A stretch of 64,000 nt of DNA from Cryomorpha sp963741985 (GTDB lineage: Bacteria; Bacteroidota; Bacteroidia; Flavobacteriales_D; Cryomorphaceae). The position numbers and the translations under genes are program-made. This document shows, piece after piece, positions 24,927 to 35,700 of this stretch. The stretch lies in assembly GCA_963741985.1 (NCBI GenBank), contig CAVUKD010000002.1, forward strand, positions 1,240,001 through 1,304,000, in the 5' to 3' direction. Each line of letters opens with the position of its first letter. Position 1 is the first letter of the stretch. The notes beneath the pieces were generated by a model. The model saw nothing but the letters and a program-made list of their open reading frames with translations. It ran no database searches and was not told where the DNA came from.

Positions 24927-25769
24927 ATGGATAAGAAAGTGATTCTCGTTCCGTCAGATTTTTCAAAAGTAGGCCAAACCGCATTAAATCATGCGATAAT
25001 TGTCGCTAAAACGACTAATGCACATGTGAATTTATTGCATGTCGTTCCTAAATCTGATATGCTTGCCGAGGCGAGACAAAAACTTGCTATTGCGCAAGAA
25101 ATGGCAGAAGCCGATTATAATTTTAAAATAGAAACCACTACACGCGTGGGTACGATATTCGAAGATATTGGTGATTTTGCGGATGAGCTTGAAGCCACAC
25201 TTGTAATTATGGGAACTCATGGGCTCCGTGGATTACAATTTATTACCGGTAGCCGGGCGATTCGAATCGTTACAAGCGCCAAAACTCCTTTTATTATTAC
25301 TCAGGAGCGACCAATTCGGGAAAATGGGTACGACGATATTGTGGTCCCCCTGGATTTACACAAAGAAACCAAGCAGAAACTTTCGCATGTTGCCGATATG
25401 GCTAAATATTTTCATTCACGGGTTCATATTATAGTACCACGTGAGACAGATGAATTCTTAAAAAATGCAATCAACAGAAATTTAAAATATGCCGAATCCT
25501 TCTTTGAGGATATGGAAATTCCTTCTACGTCGCGCATCAGCGATCGTAAAAGCGATAATTTTGACGAAGCGATCATGGAATACGCATCGGAAATCGATGC
25601 AGATTTAATAACCATTATGAACCTTCCGGAGAATAGCTTGGCAAATCTTATAGGAGGAAATTATGTTCAAAATATTATTACAAACAAAGCTCAAATTCCC
25701 GTTTTGGTTCTGAATCCTAAAAAGGTGTCCGACGTGAGTATTTTTGGAGCCTACGTGGGTATCGGATAA
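24927..25769 (+). CDS. Universal stress protein, tandem Usp domains
   Basis: A 280-residue cytosolic protein with two Usp domains. The first (about residues 1-142) begins KKVILVPSDFSK and has the MGTHGLRGLQFITGSRAIRIV ATP-loop region. The second (about 150-270) is more divergent and keeps only part of the nucleotide-loop pattern (IGGNYVQNII), so it may not bind ATP. The ATG at 24927 gives the canonical start; the frame is open 20 codons further upstream. Tandem Usp proteins are common in Bacteroidota stress responses. Confidence 0.85.
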   Translation: MDKKVILVPSDFSKVGQTALNHAIIVAKTTNAHVNLLHVVPKSDMLAEARQKLAIAQEMAEADYNFKIETTTRVGTIFEDIGDFADELEATLVIMGTHGLRGLQFITGSRAIRIVTSAKTPFIITQERPIRENGYDDIVVPLDLHKETKQKLSHVADMAKYFHSRVHIIVPRETDEFLKNAINRNLKYAESFFEDMEIPSTSRISDRKSDNFDEAIMEYASEIDADLITIMNLPENSLANLIGGNYVQNIITNKAQIPVLVLNPKKVSDVSIFGAYVGIG

Positions 25770-25770
25770 G

Positions 25771-27585
25771 TTAATTCGAGATGTGACGAATACCTATAAT
25801 CAGCATGTCATCAACTTGTTCGTAACGTTCGTGTTTCTTGGATGACATTCTCCAAGACTCCATGCGCGACTCAATATTTGCCAACTGGTCTTCAGTACTT
25901 TGTGCGGATATTTCGATGAGCATATTTCGAAACGGTTCGTAGTAGAACTTTTTCCCTTGCTGTCCCCCAAATTGATCAACATATCCATCTGAGAAAATGT
26001 AAATCATATCATTTTCCTCGAGATCAATCGAGTGGGAGGTATAGGATGCCGTGGCGCTTTCAGTATCCGCAATAGCCATTTTGTCGGCTTTATATATTTT
26101 AAGAATGCCGTTGCGAATCAGGTAAAGCGGGTTTTTGGCGCCAGCATAATCAAGAACAGAATTTTTCGGATCGTATACGCATAGCGCCATGTCCATTCCA
26201 TCTCTTACTGACCCTTCATGTCCTTTCTGATTCATCGCTTCGGCTGCGAATCGGCTAAGATCATCAAGTACCCTACCTGGATCCAGATCGGGATTATTCG
26301 AGAGGGCATGATTTAAAGAATTATGTCCAACCAGGCTCATAAATGCTCCCGGAACGCCGTGACCTGTGCAATCTACTGCTGCAAAAACAATTTTATCATC
26401 TAGGGGTTTAACGAAATAGAAATCTCCAGAAACAATATCTTTAGGACGATAGTAGATGAAGCTCTGAGGAAATAATTCAGAAACCTGACTATTCGTTGGT
26501 AAAATATTTTCCTGAAGGCGCTTCGCATATCGGATACTGGCAGTAATATTTTCCAGAAGTTCTTTTCGTTGTTCGTTTTGCTTCTCGATTTTATTTTTTT
26601 GCTTGACTATCTCATGGGTTCTGTCTTCTACCTCTTTTTCCAACTGCTGCTCATTTCTTTTTAAACCATCTCTCATGACCAGGAGCGAATTTCCAAGCAC
26701 ATCCTCTTCCGATAGTGGATTATAATTGGTTTCAAAGTTTCCTTTTCCAACTTGGTTAGCAAATTCGGATGTGCGCTTCAGCGCGTTGACATGAGCATCC
26801 AGCGCAATACTCATTTCGCCCACTTCATCACCTGTATCTAACACTGCCTTTTCAGGAAATTTTCCCTTCCCGAGATCTAAAAGAATAATTTTCAAACTTT
26901 TAACGGGTTTAGTAATACTCCTTACTGTTAAGATCGCAATTAGAATTCCAAATAGAAAAAGAGCGACACCCATATTTCGAAGATATCCCTCAAGCCTATT
27001 AAATGACTGAATCATGGTAACACTATCGGCAGTAATATTTGATCGTTGTTCGTTGATTAACTCGTTTAGTGAATTCAAAACATCGCGGGCTTTTTGATAG
27101 ATAAGCCCATCTTCTTCTGCATACTGAGTCATTGTAAATCGAGCAAAAGGATCGTCGTAGCTCCTCATGTTGCTCAAGGTAGTCTGCACTTGTGTGTACA
27201 TATTCAGTAGGCTCTCCATTTCCTGATAGATCCGCTCTTTCTTCCGTCTTTCAGCCTGCGTCCAATTAACACTTAAAGAATCTATTTCGTGTTTTATTTG
27301 TGGAATTTCGACATTCACCACACGTACAAGCGACATTTTCTCTTTTGTATCCTCACGCGATTGAACGAAAGCCCACATATTGATCAGAGTACGTGAGCGG
27401 AGCACTGTGCTTTTTAGTACTTCGAGTGAAGATACTGATGGATTGTAAACACTATTAATCTTATCGTTGATAGTCCGCCCTTTGCGCAGGGTATCGTATG
27501 TTAGAAGAAACACTACCAGCGTGGTAATAAGTACTGCGGCGAAACCGAAGCCAATCTTGCGACTAATTGTGAATCTGAACTTCAT
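25771..27585 (-). CDS. HAMP-domain sensor with SpoIIE-type PP2C phosphatase
   Basis: A 604-residue membrane signalling protein. Two membrane segments (about residues 11-33 and 202-225) flank a helical periplasmic four-helix-bundle-like sensor. A HAMP domain and a coiled coil (EVEDRTHEIVKQKNKIEKQ) lead to a SpoIIE phosphatase domain, with the metal-binding Asp in AAVDCTGHGVPGAFMSLVGH and IFSDGYVDQFGG near the end. Such phosphatases usually dephosphorylate anti-sigma-factor antagonists. Third gene of an operon with a TPR protein and a YfiR-like protein, which may supply the periplasmic input. Confidence 0.88.
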   Translation of the reverse strand: MKFRFTISRKIGFGFAAVLITTLVVFLLTYDTLRKGRTINDKINSVYNPSVSSLEVLKSTVLRSRTLINMWAFVQSREDTKEKMSLVRVVNVEIPQIKHEIDSLSVNWTQAERRKKERIYQEMESLLNMYTQVQTTLSNMRSYDDPFARFTMTQYAEEDGLIYQKARDVLNSLNELINEQRSNITADSVTMIQSFNRLEGYLRNMGVALFLFGILIAILTVRSITKPVKSLKIILLDLGKGKFPEKAVLDTGDEVGEMSIALDAHVNALKRTSEFANQVGKGNFETNYNPLSEEDVLGNSLLVMRDGLKRNEQQLEKEVEDRTHEIVKQKNKIEKQNEQRKELLENITASIRYAKRLQENILPTNSQVSELFPQSFIYYRPKDIVSGDFYFVKPLDDKIVFAAVDCTGHGVPGAFMSLVGHNSLNHALSNNPDLDPGRVLDDLSRFAAEAMNQKGHEGSVRDGMDMALCVYDPKNSVLDYAGAKNPLYLIRNGILKIYKADKMAIADTESATASYTSHSIDLEENDMIYIFSDGYVDQFGGQQGKKFYYEPFRNMLIEISAQSTEDQLANIESRMESWRMSSKKHERYEQVDDMLIIGIRHISN

Positions 27586-27607
27586 GGTGAAAATTAAATC
27601 AGCGCAA

Positions 27608-28510
27608 CTATTTATGCTGGCCTTCCAACTCTTTCTCTATCAATCGCATCTGTTCTGAATCTTTCTCCTGATTCAGGTTAAAATAAATCACTTTCAGCCC
27701 TTTGACCGCCTCAATTTTGTCCGGATCAACTTTATAAGCCTTCATCATATACGGCAATGCAATTTCAATACTTCGCATACTTTCGGCCTGTATTTCGTAA
27801 ATATCCGGAATACTTGTCACATCAGGTAACCGTTCCAAATTGTAAGCCCCCTTATTGTAATGCGAAACGCTTAGAGAATATAGTGCAGGCCAGTTTTTCG
27901 GATCCAAATCGAGAACTTTCAAAATATAATCGTTGGAAATCTGCCAATGGGCGTCATATTTAACTCTGTCTGACTCATATATTTTCCGATGTGCAGTCGA
28001 CATGGCGAGATAAAACTCAATATCCTTATCTTTCAACACTGAATCAGGAAAAAGAAATTGAATAAGGCTTTTATACCGATTATAATTCCCATTTGCATTT
28101 TCTATATTATCGGAATCCCGCTTCTCAATTATCTCTGAGGCGTCGTTAAAGAAAGAAACAGCAAGCACTTTAAGGGCCTTTCGGTTTTGTTCTTCCAGGG
28201 TTCCATCATCATCGAGTTTCATAGATTCCCTGAATGAATTCACAGCTTGATCCCTGGCCTCAACTCCTTTCTCTGTTTTACGGTTGTCAAGATATAAATC
28301 CTTGTATATAAACCCGCGTATATGCCAGGCAATCTTATTGCTTCGCCCTTTATCGGAATCTGTAGCTTTATTGATGGCATTGGCTGCTTCATCATACTGA
28401 CCTGTTTTGTAAAGCGTATATGCTTCTTCAATTTTCTCTTTCACTTGTGCATTCGAGATGAATGGCACGGAGAAAAAACAGAATAGCGCTATATAGAGTA
28501 GTTTTTTCAT
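27608..28510 (-). CDS. Exported TPR-like protein
   Basis: A 300-residue protein with a signal peptide (hydrophobic core about residues 4-20, cleavage after SNA). The body is helical with TPR-like units such as AYTLYKTGQYDEAANAINKA near the start. It lacks membrane segments, so it should be periplasmic. Its start overlaps the stop of the YfiR-like gene as ATGA, and the phosphatase gene follows 22 bases downstream. Probably an adaptor of the same signalling unit. Confidence 0.75.
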   Translation of the reverse strand: MKKLLYIALFCFFSVPFISNAQVKEKIEEAYTLYKTGQYDEAANAINKATDSDKGRSNKIAWHIRGFIYKDLYLDNRKTEKGVEARDQAVNSFRESMKLDDDGTLEEQNRKALKVLAVSFFNDASEIIEKRDSDNIENANGNYNRYKSLIQFLFPDSVLKDKDIEFYLAMSTAHRKIYESDRVKYDAHWQISNDYILKVLDLDPKNWPALYSLSVSHYNKGAYNLERLPDVTSIPDIYEIQAESMRSIEIALPYMMKAYKVDPDKIEAVKGLKVIYFNLNQEKDSEQMRLIEKELEGQHK

Positions 28511-29043
28511 TTGGTCTCTACTTTCAGGGCCAAGCTTTTAAGGGTTGAACCGATAAAAAGATTTTTCTCTGAGGCATTGGTGGTATTAAGGGTATACTTC
28601 CAACTGCCTTCATAAAACACAAAATTCAAAATAGCACCCATATCCAGAGCACCAGGACAATCACCTACAATCAGAGTAGGTTTGTCTTTCAAGGCATCAA
28701 CAATATCTGGCAGAATATCGCAACAATCAGTCCCGACGAATAGTACATGACATTTACTTATATTCAATGTTTTCGAAATTTTTCGTATTTCTATTTGTTG
28801 GCTTCCGATTTGTTTCGAATTATAGCCTTTGACTAACTCTTGATGTAAATCACTACTACCCATAACAGAAATAATAAAGTTCCCTTTTTTATAATCATCG
28901 GGCCAATCAACAAGCTTAGCGAAATTGTACAAATAGCAAGCTTTTACGATCGCTGCGGTATTCTTCTCGTCCATTTTCGGCACCTGCTGTGCATAGACTC
29001 CCGCGGTGGAAAATAAGAATATGAATAGTAAAATTTTTTTCAT
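28507..29043 (-). CDS. YfiR family (DUF4154) periplasmic protein
   Basis: A 178-residue protein with signal peptide (AYA cleavage region near residue 18). The YfiR/DUF4154 hallmark is the NTAAIVKACYLYNFAKLVDWP segment (shown in part: YLYNFAKLVDWP) at about residues 37-48. A central HVLFVGTDCC segment and a late GAILNFVFYEG segment complete the fold. In Pseudomonas, YfiR is a redox-sensitive periplasmic repressor of the cyclase YfiN. Here the membrane partner would be the HAMP-SpoIIE protein. The Cys pair (CC) could be redox-active. First gene of the operon. Confidence 0.82.
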   Translation of the reverse strand: MKKILLFIFLFSTAGVYAQQVPKMDEKNTAAIVKACYLYNFAKLVDWPDDYKKGNFIISVMGSSDLHQELVKGYNSKQIGSQQIEIRKISKTLNISKCHVLFVGTDCCDILPDIVDALKDKPTLIVGDCPGALDMGAILNFVFYEGSWKYTLNTTNASEKNLFIGSTLKSLALKVETK

Positions 29044-29197
29044 TTTACACCCTGATAGGTGAATAGCTAATGTAAATGATTAACCGATTCTCGCGACACC
29101 GTAATTAGTCTTTCTTTTCAACTTGCGTGTATTGATAAGCTTAAATACTTACGCAGAAAAAAATATTTTGATTCGATTAATGGCAAAAAATTTGAAG

Positions 29198-29701
29198 TTA
29201 AACACTCGGTTTGCTCGATAGAGTCCCCAAATCTCGGTCAAATAGGTATAAGCCACCCTTATCTTTTCCGATTAAATTTAGTTTATCTAAAATTCCACGC
29301 GCCAGTGCCTCTTCTTCAATCTGCTCAGAAACATACCATTGCATAAAGTTGTGTGTAGTGTAATCTTTCTCAATCAGACAGGTATCCACCACTCCATTAA
29401 TTTCCTGACTCACTTTTATTTCGTGCTCAAGCAATTCTTTGAAAATAGTTTGTACCGAATCGAATGTTTTCGGCGGCTTTTTACTAGCGGGAATTTCCGC
29501 TTTACCTCCACGTTCATTTATATACCGAATGAGTTTGAGCATGTGCGCGCGTTCCTCATCACTATGCCGATATAAAAAAGTAGCTACTCCATTGAGCCCT
29601 TCGGTTTCAGCCCAAGAAGCCATCGCTAAATAAAAATTTGAAGAAGCATTCTCTAAATCTATCTGATCATTTAATGCTTTTTCGATTCTTTTTGATAACA
29701 T
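29198..29701 (-). CDS. Ferritin
   Basis: A 167-residue non-heme ferritin for iron storage and detoxification. Ferroxidase ligands are visible: Glu17 (DLENASSNFYLAMASW), Glu50 and His53 (SDEERAHML), and later Glu residues in LLEHEIKVS and VSEQIEEE. The length matches bacterial FtnA. A TATATTTG element lies directly upstream; no iron-box operator is obvious. Confidence 0.95.
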   Translation of the reverse strand: MLSKRIEKALNDQIDLENASSNFYLAMASWAETEGLNGVATFLYRHSDEERAHMLKLIRYINERGGKAEIPASKKPPKTFDSVQTIFKELLEHEIKVSQEINGVVDTCLIEKDYTTHNFMQWYVSEQIEEEALARGILDKLNLIGKDKGGLYLFDRDLGTLSSKPSV

Positions 29702-29717
29702 TAATAAGGGTTTTCAC

Positions 29718-29725
29718 CAAATATA
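29718..29725 (-). promoter_or_regulatory. Candidate -7 element for the ferritin gene
   Basis: TATATTTG on the minus strand is a full TAnnTTTG match, ending 16 bases before the ferritin start codon. No convincing -33 element is visible. Confidence 0.4.
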
Positions 29726-29842
29726 CTCTTCTTATGTTAAATGGGAACACGTCGCTTTAAAGTTCTTTTGATTCCGTTGTGCAAATATTCTTAGTCAACA
29801 AAATAAACTATCTGAGTATTTACCTATATTCAGCAATTGAAA

Positions 29843-32002
29843 ATGGGAAAAAAGAACAAAAAAAGTAAGAATAAGAAGCACTCCACTTCTGCCAATACAA
29901 TTGACAAAGCCACTTTGCGGAGTGAAATTATGACTTTTTTCAGGGGAAATCCCGGAGGTCATTTTAACTATAAGCAGGTATCAGCGCAATTGAATATTGC
30001 TAATTCCGAAGCCAGAAAGCTCGTCATCAAAGTACTGAACGAGCTTTCCGAGATCGAATTATTGAATGAAATTTCATCAGGAAAATTTGAATTACACTCG
30101 AGCCAGTCATCAGTACTGCAAGGTGTTATTGATTTTACAAAGTCCGGAGCGGCGTATGTCGTTACAGATTCAATCAAAGAAGATATTTACATCCCTGAAA
30201 AAAGTACAGGGGTAGCTCTCAATGGAGATACCGTAGAAATTGCCATCACTGGTGGAAGACGCGGAAAACCTGAAGGAAAAGTAACATCTATTGTAAGTCG
30301 TGGTTCTGATCAGTATGTAGGCGTGATCGAAATAAGCAATAAACACGCTTTCGTTGTGCCTTCCAATCAACGTATTCATGTTGATTTTTACATTGATAAA
30401 TCCAAAATAAAAAAGGCGAAAAACGGCGAAAAAGTAGTTGTCAAACTTCTCGACTGGACTGACGAAACTAAATCGCCATTTGGTGAAGTAATCTCTGTTC
30501 TCGGAGCTCCAGGCGATCACGATGTTGAGATGCACGCTATTTTGGTAGAATTCGGTCTACCCTTTGAATTTCCTCAAAGGGTATTAGATGCTGCACAAAA
30601 AATTGACGTTTCTATATCGAAAGAAGAAATAGCCCGGCGAAAGGATTTCCGTTCATTTCCAACTTTTACAATCGACCCTGAAGATGCCAAAGATTTTGAT
30701 GATGCCTTGAGTATGAGGTCTCTCGACAAAGATACTTTTGAGATTGGTGTGCATATTGCGGATGTATCGCATTATGTACTACCCGGCTCCATAATTGATG
30801 ATGAGGCTGTAAAAAGAGCTACTTCGGTTTATCTGGTAGATCGCGTGGTGCCAATGCTACCTGAAGTTCTTTCAAACTTTGTGTGTTCACTGCGCCCGGA
30901 TGAAGATAAACTCTGTATGTCTGCAATTTTTCACATCGATCTTTCAGGCAAAGTGAAGAAGGAATGGTTTGGTAAGACCATCATCCGCAGCGACAAGCGA
31001 TATACCTATCAGCAAGCCCAAGATATTATTGAAGGTGGTAAAGGTGATTTTTCAGACGAAATACTGCAATTGAATACCTGGGCAAAAAAAATGCGTAAAG
31101 CGCGGATGGATAATGGTGCGCTAGAATTCAGTGGGATTGAGGTAAAATTCAATCTGGATGAAAACGGGAAACCAATCGGTGTGTACCACAAAACAATGAA
31201 AGAGGCGAATTTTTTGATCGAAGAATTTATGCTTTTGGCCAATAAACGTGTAGCTGAATATGTAGGAAAAGTCAAAAAAGGTGATACTTCAAAACCATTC
31301 GTTTATCGGGTTCACGATCTGCCTGATCCCGAAAAGCTTAAGATGCTTAAAGATTTTGTTGGGCGGCTTGGATATAAATTTCAAAGTGTGAATCCTGAAA
31401 ATGCCTCACGTGCTCTCAATATTTTAATGGAACAAGTCAAGGATAAGCCCGAAGAAGATATTATAAAACAAATGGCTATTCGTACGATGTCTAAAGCGAT
31501 TTATACCACCGAAAATATTGGACACTACGGATTGGCTTTTGACTATTATACTCATTTTACCTCGCCCATTCGCCGGTATCCCGATGTGTTAGTTCACCGT
31601 TTAATAAATCAATATGCCCATGGCGATAAAGGGCTGGATACTGAAGCATTGGAGAAGTTGTGCAAACACTCCTCTAATATGGAGAAAAAGGCTGCCGATG
31701 CTGAACGTGCTTCTATAAAATACAAACAAGTGGAATTTATGCTTGACAAAATTGGTGAACATTTCTCAGGTACCGTAAGCGGACTGACTCGCTGGGGATT
31801 GTATATTGAGTTAGAGGACACCAAAATAGAGGGTATGATACCGCTAAATAGCATGCAAGACGATGTATATCGCTACGACGATAAAAAGAATCAACTCGTG
31901 GGAACCCGATACAAAGAGGTGATCGAATTTGGAGATAAAGTACGTGTGAAAGTAGAGGGTGCTGATTTGATTCTCAAGCAACTCGATTTCAGAATGATAT
32001 AA
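29843..32002 (+). CDS. rnr: Ribonuclease R
   Basis: A 719-residue 3'-5' exoribonuclease of the RNase II/R family. A basic Lys-rich N-terminus is followed by a winged-helix region, two cold-shock domains, the RNB catalytic domain with TIDPEDAKDFDDALS (clustered Asp residues) and HYGLAFDYYTHFTSPIRRYPD, and a C-terminal S1 domain. It degrades structured RNA and takes part in rRNA and tmRNA quality control. I use the ATG at 29843, two codons inside the open frame, which otherwise starts with TTG. Confidence 0.95.
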   Translation: MGKKNKKSKNKKHSTSANTIDKATLRSEIMTFFRGNPGGHFNYKQVSAQLNIANSEARKLVIKVLNELSEIELLNEISSGKFELHSSQSSVLQGVIDFTKSGAAYVVTDSIKEDIYIPEKSTGVALNGDTVEIAITGGRRGKPEGKVTSIVSRGSDQYVGVIEISNKHAFVVPSNQRIHVDFYIDKSKIKKAKNGEKVVVKLLDWTDETKSPFGEVISVLGAPGDHDVEMHAILVEFGLPFEFPQRVLDAAQKIDVSISKEEIARRKDFRSFPTFTIDPEDAKDFDDALSMRSLDKDTFEIGVHIADVSHYVLPGSIIDDEAVKRATSVYLVDRVVPMLPEVLSNFVCSLRPDEDKLCMSAIFHIDLSGKVKKEWFGKTIIRSDKRYTYQQAQDIIEGGKGDFSDEILQLNTWAKKMRKARMDNGALEFSGIEVKFNLDENGKPIGVYHKTMKEANFLIEEFMLLANKRVAEYVGKVKKGDTSKPFVYRVHDLPDPEKLKMLKDFVGRLGYKFQSVNPENASRALNILMEQVKDKPEEDIIKQMAIRTMSKAIYTTENIGHYGLAFDYYTHFTSPIRRYPDVLVHRLINQYAHGDKGLDTEALEKLCKHSSNMEKKAADAERASIKYKQVEFMLDKIGEHFSGTVSGLTRWGLYIELEDTKIEGMIPLNSMQDDVYRYDDKKNQLVGTRYKEVIEFGDKVRVKVEGADLILKQLDFRMI

Positions 32003-32010
32003 GAGTAGCT

Positions 32011-32763
32011 TTAAACGAGGTTTATTCTTTTACTCAAATCGTCTTTATAAGATCCGCCGATTGGAATTACTTTCTTATCGTTTTCCAAAATAAGATTAGG
32101 CTGTTCGATAGCTCCAATTTTATCTAATCTTACGATAAAGGATCTGTGTACACGTACAAATTCCTCTGATGGAAGTTTTTTCTCAATATCCTTCATGGTA
32201 GAATGAATGGTGTATCGGCTATTTAACGCATTAATAACTACATAATCCTTAAGTGCTTCTACGAAATAGATATCGGTTGTTTTCAACTTCACTAAGCGCG
32301 AATTTGATTTCACAAAAATAAAATCTTTTGAATCTTTATTCTCCACCAGAGAATACAATAAGTCACGTTCCTTGCGTACTTCAGATTCTTTCTGATGTTT
32401 ATAAATCGCCATTTCAATGGATGTATGAATATCAATTTCCTTAAAAGGTTTGATAATATATCCATGCGGTTCGGTTACTTTGGCTTTTTCGAGCGTGGCT
32501 TCATCCGCGTAGGCGGTTAGGTAGATCACAGGGATATTCAGAGTTTTACGAATTTCTTCGGAAGCATCAATTCCTGTAAGCTTTCCTTTTAACATAATAT
32601 CCATCAAAACCACATCCGGTTTTAATTCCAGCGCAAGTTCTATTGCTTTCTCTCCTGTCGAAGATGATCCTACTACATTGTATCCCAATTTCTTCAAACT
32701 ATGCTGAATATCTTTCGATACTATGCTTTCATCTTCTACTACTAATACATTTGTTTTGGCCAT
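32011..32763 (-). CDS. Response regulator with LytTR DNA-binding domain
   Basis: A 250-residue regulator. The receiver domain has phospho-acceptor Asp55 (VVLMDIMLKG), the acidic pair Glu10-Asp11 and Lys105 in GYIIKPF. After a linker of about 30 residues comes a LytTR domain (FIFVKSNSRLVKLKTTDIYFVEA and FVRVHRSFIVRLDKI). It lies 12 bases after the PAS-rich kinase gene, which is its likely partner. Convergent with rnr. Confidence 0.92.
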   Translation of the reverse strand: MAKTNVLVVEDESIVSKDIQHSLKKLGYNVVGSSSTGEKAIELALELKPDVVLMDIMLKGKLTGIDASEEIRKTLNIPVIYLTAYADEATLEKAKVTEPHGYIIKPFKEIDIHTSIEMAIYKHQKESEVRKERDLLYSLVENKDSKDFIFVKSNSRLVKLKTTDIYFVEALKDYVVINALNSRYTIHSTMKDIEKKLPSEEFVRVHRSFIVRLDKIGAIEQPNLILENDKKVIPIGGSYKDDLSKRINLV

Positions 32764-32775
32764 TTCAGTCCTATA

Positions 32776-35700
32776 TTATTGTTTTTCAAAGGTAATTAAA
32801 TATTTTGTGCCATTTGTAGTTTCTACTCTAATCGTAGCGTCCAATTGATCTACGAGTGTATAAACAAGCTGTAGGCCGAGCGATTCGGAGTTTTCATAAT
32901 CAAACCCGGGAGGTAATCCGATTCCGTCGTCTCCAATAACTAAAGTTATAATGTTTTTATTTTCCTCAAGGGTAATAAATATTTCGCCGGATTTATCATT
33001 CTGGAATGCATACTTCAATGAATTCGATACTAACTCATTAACAATCAAACCACACGGTATCGCCTGGTCAAGCGATAAAAAGGTTTCACTCAAGTTGGTA
33101 TTCAGGGTTATTTTATTTGTCGAAAGACTATATGAATGAATGAGATTCTTGCTCAAACTCAGAAGATATTCTCTAAATTCAATATGTGCAAAGTCCTTTG
33201 TTTGATATAAAGATTCGTGAATAAAACTCATCGATTTAATCCGATTTTGGCTTTCGCGCAGGATAGAAAGTGAGTTTTCGTCTTTTACATAAGACGACTG
33301 CAGATTGAGTATACTACTTATTACCTGAAGGTTATTCTTTACTCTGTGGTGTACTTCCTGAAGCAGTATTTCTTTTTCATTAATGGTTTCACGCATCTGT
33401 TCCTGAATGCGTTTTTTCTCAGTTATATCATGTGAAAGACAAGAAATCTCTTTTATTTCGTTGTTTTCAGAATAAATCGGATTTAAAAATACCTCCATCC
33501 ATACTTTACGCCCATCGATGCTATTAACCGCTCCTTCAAACTGTTGATTCTTGCCTTGAAAGGCTGCTTTGAAATAGTCTTTCAAATTTTTCGCCCCGTC
33601 CTTCGCAATATAGTCTTGCATAAGTTCTACAAAATTGCTCCCTATACTGATATCTTTTCCCAGAAGTTTGAAATGTTCATCACCAAATACTTTATTGAAT
33701 GCTACAATTCGCATATGTTTATCTATCGTCCAAATAAGCATTGCCGTGCTGTCAAAAATGGCATTAATTTTAGCTGCTTGCTCTTTCAATTTGCGCTCTG
33801 AAGCACGTTTAAAAGTAACATTTTGGGCAATACCTGCCATCTCAACAATCTCATTTTCGGCATTGTAGATAGGTGAAATCGAAATATCTTCAATATAATT
33901 CTTTTTATTCAGATCACTTGTTTTTACCTCAAACTGGATCTTTTCACCTCTTAATATTTGCTTTTTAATATCATCCCATTTACGATCGGATACTATTTTT
34001 ATTTTCCGTGCAATTTCAATTCCGCTCTGTCCTAATTTGATGTCTATATTATAGCGTTGCTTAAGTTCATACTTCATTACCTTATTAAAAGAAGTAAGAA
34101 TTCCAGCAGTATCAACCGACCAAATCATTTGATTGGAAGAATCAAAAATTGTCTTAATCTTAGAAGTCTGTTCGTTTACTTTTCTCTCACTGAGCATCTT
34201 TTCAGTAATATCTATAGCCATTCCCGATACTTCCGCCACTTTACCTGTAGTGGATAAAATCGGTTTTAGAAAGATTTCTCTAAAATATATTTTACCCGAT
34301 TTGTCTTTCGTTTTGGTTTGAAAGTACACATTGCGACCCGTGCGGAATACTTCATTGTACTTATCCGCCCAGAAATCATGGTATTCCTTTGTAGCAAATT
34401 TATCTTTAGGCTCTTGTTTTCCTTGGTCGATTTTTGGACTCTTACCGTATAATATATGGATGGTTTTGGCATATTCATTGTTGAACGAGGTAAGTTTTAT
34501 TGCTCGGTTTACGGTCCAAAACATAATATTACCACTTTCTATAATTGCTTCCATCTTTGCTTGTCGTTCCTCCGCCAGATTCTTGGCTTTCGTGGCCTCA
34601 GTAACATCGCGCATGATGCTTCTTACCGTGTGTGCTTTACCATCTATAAGCTTTAGGTTCGAAATTGACTCGACAATGAGCTTTTCTCCATTTTTTTTCT
34701 GCAGAGTCCAAATACGCCTCTGTGTTTTCTCTCCGGAGATAATTTTCTTAAAATGTGCTCGGTATTCTTTCCCGTTTTGAGAATCCAACAGATCAAAAAC
34801 GGAAAGCCTCTCTCTATCTGATTTGGTGTATCCCAGATGTTTATACCATGATTTGTTGGTATATAAAAAAGAACCATCAATATTTACACCTTGAATCAAA
34901 TCGGTCGCATTTTCGAATAGATCTGTGTATCGCTCCTCAGTAATTGCAAATTTCGACTGTAGTTTTTTTAACTCAGTGCTATCACGCATGCTGCTTACAT
35001 AGCCAAGAAAATTACCATTTTTATTATGCAGGACTGTTACAGATGCTACCACCCCAAATTTATCTCCGTTTTTTCTTTTACATACCAACTCTCCCTGATA
35101 GCTACCTGTGCTATTAACGACCATCATTACGTTTTCAACATCACCATTATTTTCGAGAATCTCATTCACATTCATTCTAATCGCATCTGATCGGCTGTAA
35201 CCAGTAAGCAATTCCGCTTTTCTATTAAATTCGGTGATTAGCATCTCTTTATCAAATGTAATAACAATATTCATCGAGCTGTCAATAATACAACTGTACA
35301 ATATCTCGCTATCATCTAATTTACGCTGGGTATTCTTATGCTCTTCGATTTCGAGCTTGAGTATTTTATTTATCTCCTCGGCCAATTCAGCACGAGATTT
35401 TTCGAGAATTAGCTCATTTTTTAAAAGTGTATCCGACAAAACAACTGCTATAACATCTATATTCTCACCGGGATTTATAAATTCAACATTACATAATTGA
35501 ATGCTACCCTCTATCTGAACATTGATTTCGGATATTAAATAATGCTCCTTTCCGTTGCCTATTTCTTCTAAAGCAGTTTGGATTTCCTTATTTTCTTTTT
35601 CAGAAAAAAATTCCTTTATATTCGCAAAGGAAGAAAACTTATTCTTATCGCTGTTAACTCCTTTTTTAAGAAAATCGCCATTTAATTTACAAAAGAAAAT

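Noticed and set aside
34331..34780. 149-codon plus-strand frame inside the PAS kinase gene
   Set aside because: Antisense to intact PAS domains; low-complexity Ser/Phe-rich composition typical of shadow frames.
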